64,000 bases of DNA from Microstegium vimineum. Its lineage: Eukaryota > Streptophyta > Magnoliopsida > Poales > Poaceae. The notes below the pieces were generated by a model. That model made no database searches, was not told the DNA's origin, and was given only the letters and a program-made list of their open reading frames with translations. The stretch's first letter is position 1; the number at the start of each line of letters is the position of its first letter. Made by a program: the position numbers and the translations under genes. The stretch spans positions 15,267,840 through 15,331,839 of the forward strand of contig CM039130.1 of NCBI GenBank assembly GCA_022036555.1, given 5' to 3'. Of the stretch, positions 61,602 to 64,000 are shown piece after piece.

Positions 61602-63525
61602 CTAAGCGTCTAGAGGCGGAGTGGAAGCAGCCGTGGAGCGGTCGAGCACCCTGAAAGCTGCCAGATATGTCTCATCATCTGAGTTCTCCCCCTGAGTATC
61701 TGTCGCTGGAAGTGAAGCGGTCTGGGGATCGGTAGCTGACATTCCTGCTGCGGTCGAAGACTCTGGAGCAGTAGCTGGAGAAGCAGTAGGATCAGTAACC
61801 GGTGCCAGTGTCTTTGCGGGAGCCTCAGGAACGGTAGTGTCCGGTTGTGCCTCATGCACGGACTCGACTGGAGTCTGAAGGATCGGAGACTGCGGAGGCT
61901 GTACTGGAGTGGAAGTGACCACTGTGGCATCGGTAGCAACTGCAGCTGTAGGTGGAGTAGACACGGCTGGAGCCCGACTGTCGTGTGTAGCCTCTGAGGA
62001 AGCTACTGAGGAACGGTGCTGATCGGCTGTCGATGCAACTAGCTCGGCCTCAACCTCTGCTGCTATCTGAAGTAGTGTCCTCAGGAGTCACATCAGCTCC
62101 AGTGTCTAACCCATGAAGCTCCTGCTGCTCAACACTGCGGATCGCCTCATCCTGAGCATCAACCTCAGCTCTGTCAGCTGGAGCAGTCCTCTCTCTGACC
62201 AGACGAAGGACCCGGTTCCCAAACCGCCTGTCAAACGACCCAAGAACTCCGAAGGCTGGGAAAGAGGTCGGTGACTAGTCCAGCAGGGCGCGGAGTCCAG
62301 GGTTGGCTCCTTCAAGCTCAATAGCAATGATCGATGAAATCCAATGAGCATAGGGGAACTGACGACGTGCCCTCATACCATCTGCTATCACGTCCTCAAT
62401 CTCTGACACAAGAAAGTCTGCGACGTCGAACGGTGTCTAAGATACTAGGGCCTGAAGGAGAAGCTGCTGTATGTTTGTCAATCCTTCCTTGTAACCCGTG
62501 CGAGGAAGCAAAGTACGACGGAGGACCTCGTTCAACCTGTGAACGGTGGGTCTGAGCTCTGTTGGGCTACGTCTGGAGCCCTCTGAGAAAGGTGGCTTGA
62601 AGAGAGGAGCCACCTCCTGAACTGACAGGGTACGACCACCTCGAGCACGGCGAGGCACTGAGGCTCCTCGGTAGCAGTCATAGTGAAGATCAAGCTCGCC
62701 ACCCTGCTGACGGAGGTGAAAGATCTCTCTGAGCCTAGTCAAGTATAGTCTATATCGCTCGCCTCTGAAAGTATACTGCACAAACTTGTGCTCTGGATCC
62801 ACCCATACTGAGGCATAGAATTCTCTGACCCATCTCTCAATGTAGTTACCGGAACGCCCAAGTAAATCGACGAGTCCCGGAAGGTAAGTAAGGAACGGTC
62901 TGATCTCCTCACCAGCTAGCTCAACTATGCTCTCTAAGGAGCAAACCCAGTGCGGTCGAATCTGAATGCTGGTAAGATGAGTTGCTCTATAGAAATCCTC
63001 CATGAGAGGTGTGTGCCAACCGGGTGAGGCTCTGGGGTCACGCTGACCCGGGCACCACTTCTCTAAAGCAACAAACCGTAGCTTCTTCACCTGCTTCGCT
63101 GTGAGATTCCTCAGATCGAGGTGAACTAAAGCTGAGGCTGCTGTGGGAGCTGCTGACTGAGGTGACTGAGCTGACTGGGAGCGAGTGGAACGCCCCCAGG
63201 AGCGTGGTGCCAACGGTGTATCCAGAGCTTCAGTGACAAGCTCTGGCTCCTCTGGAGTATCCTCGGTATGTGACCCAGCTGGAGGAGTAGAAGGTAGAGC
63301 CCGCGGAGGGGTGCCAAGTCTCACTGTGCCTCAGCGACCGCCTCGCTTTGCGCGGTCTGCTGCATTGGCCACTGCTTCGGCTTTCTCAGCCTCGGTGAGC
63401 TTGCACTTCTTTTTCTTTGCCTTCTCAACAACAGGCTTCTTGCCCTTATCTCTGGAAGGACGTGGAGGAGGTGGAGTATCATCACCTGACCCAGCTACGC
63501 GAGCATGAGAACTGCAAGTCATCAC
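61602..63525 (-). pseudogene. Env-position accessory ORF of the second Copia element
   Basis: From Met at 63525 the frame reads through a Lys-rich segment, TGA at 63331, then 62437-63324, TAG at 62437, TAG near 62274, and after a frame change 61602-61964 (Pro/Thr/Ala-rich). The central block FYASVWVDPEHKF ... GERYRLYLTRLREIF is cognate to FYATYY ... GRHYRLDYVTFARLL of the ORF at 19422-20900. The tails differ: Pro/Thr-rich here, acidic there. Three of the breaks are TAG/TGA. Function unknown. Confidence 0.65.
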
Positions 63526-63787
63526 TGATCAAACAAAGAGTCACTGTCAACTGAAAGCAAGCCACTGACAAGAACACACTGACAGGTGACTGCCACAAGA
63601 ACCACTGAAAGGTCACTGCCACAAGAACCACTGATCGCTGCAAGTATCAACTACCAACTGCCAAACAACTGAAAGAGGGGCCTGCAAGCCACTGGACTGA
63701 ACCTTCTGAGGCTTTGCCTCAATCCTTACTCGCGAGCTTTGCCCCGAGTTCAAACTGCCACTGACTGTTGTTAGATAGAATAGACAG

Positions 63788-63812
63788 GGTATTTATATAA
63801 GCATATAAAAAC
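63788..63812 (-). promoter_or_regulatory. TATA-like sequence upstream of the second env-position ORF
   Basis: On the minus strand TTTTATATGC and TTATATAAAT lie about 270 bp before the Met at 63525. The position parallels the TATA-like sequence at 18669-18686 in the first element. Confidence 0.35.
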
Positions 63813-64000
63813 TAGAGATAAGAATCCGTATAGAAGCAAGCATCTAGATAAGTAAAGGAATGAAATCTGACATGATACCTGAGGTAAGAAAGCGTATCTA
63901 ATCAGAGCAATTTCAAGTTCCAAACCACGCTCCCAAAGATGTATTGCCAACTGAAGATTTGCAATTGACATTTAGAATTAGTGAATTGAATGAATCATGG

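Larger units (their letters stand above)
59457..64000 (-). mobile_element. SIRE-like Copia element, 3' part, minus orientation, truncated by the window
   Basis: 3' LTR at 59462-61138, polypurine tract, then an env-position ORF region reading towards higher coordinates. The target-side flank is GGAAT (59457-59461). Pol lies beyond 64000. The LTR start on the plus strand (TGAAAGGATCAAGATG) resembles that of the solo LTR at 48515, so both belong to related families. Confidence 0.85.

Overview
The window is nuclear DNA from a grass (Poaceae), most likely a panicoid. The evidence is a host 40S ribosomal protein S9 gene and an organelle-type PPR gene, GC-rich first exons, Stowaway-, Tourist- and hAT-like small elements, a grass-type Helitron, and stacked Copia and Gypsy LTR retrotransposons. 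I see no bacterial-type operon, rRNA, tRNA or CRISPR array. The species was not identified.

Layout. 1-22749 is a SIRE/Maximus-like Copia element in plus orientation, missing its 5' end. It is split at 2811-16678 by a complete Tat-lineage-like Gypsy element in minus orientation, with two LTRs and a 5-bp target duplication. The Gypsy element carries, on the strand opposite to gag-pol, an intron-containing gene with plant mobile domain (PMD)-like sequence. A solo LTR of the same family, with its own target duplication, sits inside that gene. Behind the Copia element is the 3' end of a LINE (22750-24325).

24685-38100 is the main genic island, all on the minus strand: RPS9 (three coding exons, ribosomal-protein-type promoter, 152-bp tandem duplication upstream), a PPR-E gene broken by one TAG codon, and a nine-exon gene that resembles the plant TRAPPII-associated protein TRIPP. 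38586-43174 is a run of small DNA elements: a hAT-like element with a GC-rich body, a Stowaway MITE, a Helitron and a Tourist-like MITE. 43796-50953 is a degenerate, circularly permuted Copia mosaic, itself hit by a solo SIRE-like LTR. It lies next to, and possibly in an intron of, an unrecognised plus-strand multi-exon gene (51053-53345). 54972-56325 is a small RIN4/NOI-family gene. 59462-64000 is the 3' part of another SIRE-like Copia element on the minus strand, with an env-position ORF related to the one at 19422-20900.

The most interesting signals are: (1) the antisense, spliced PMD-like gene riding in the Gypsy element; (2) a GCCGAT/ATCGGC hexamer spread through that element, coding and non-coding; (3) family-specific palindrome-like motifs in the two Copia families (CCGGCAGTGCCGG and CCGGACTAGTCCGG); (4) promoter-like TATA sequences in front of all three accessory retrotransposon ORFs; (5) premature stops in the elements that are mostly TAG or TGA, as expected from methyl-cytosine decay. 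Positions and splice sites were read by eye; no alignment or database search was run.
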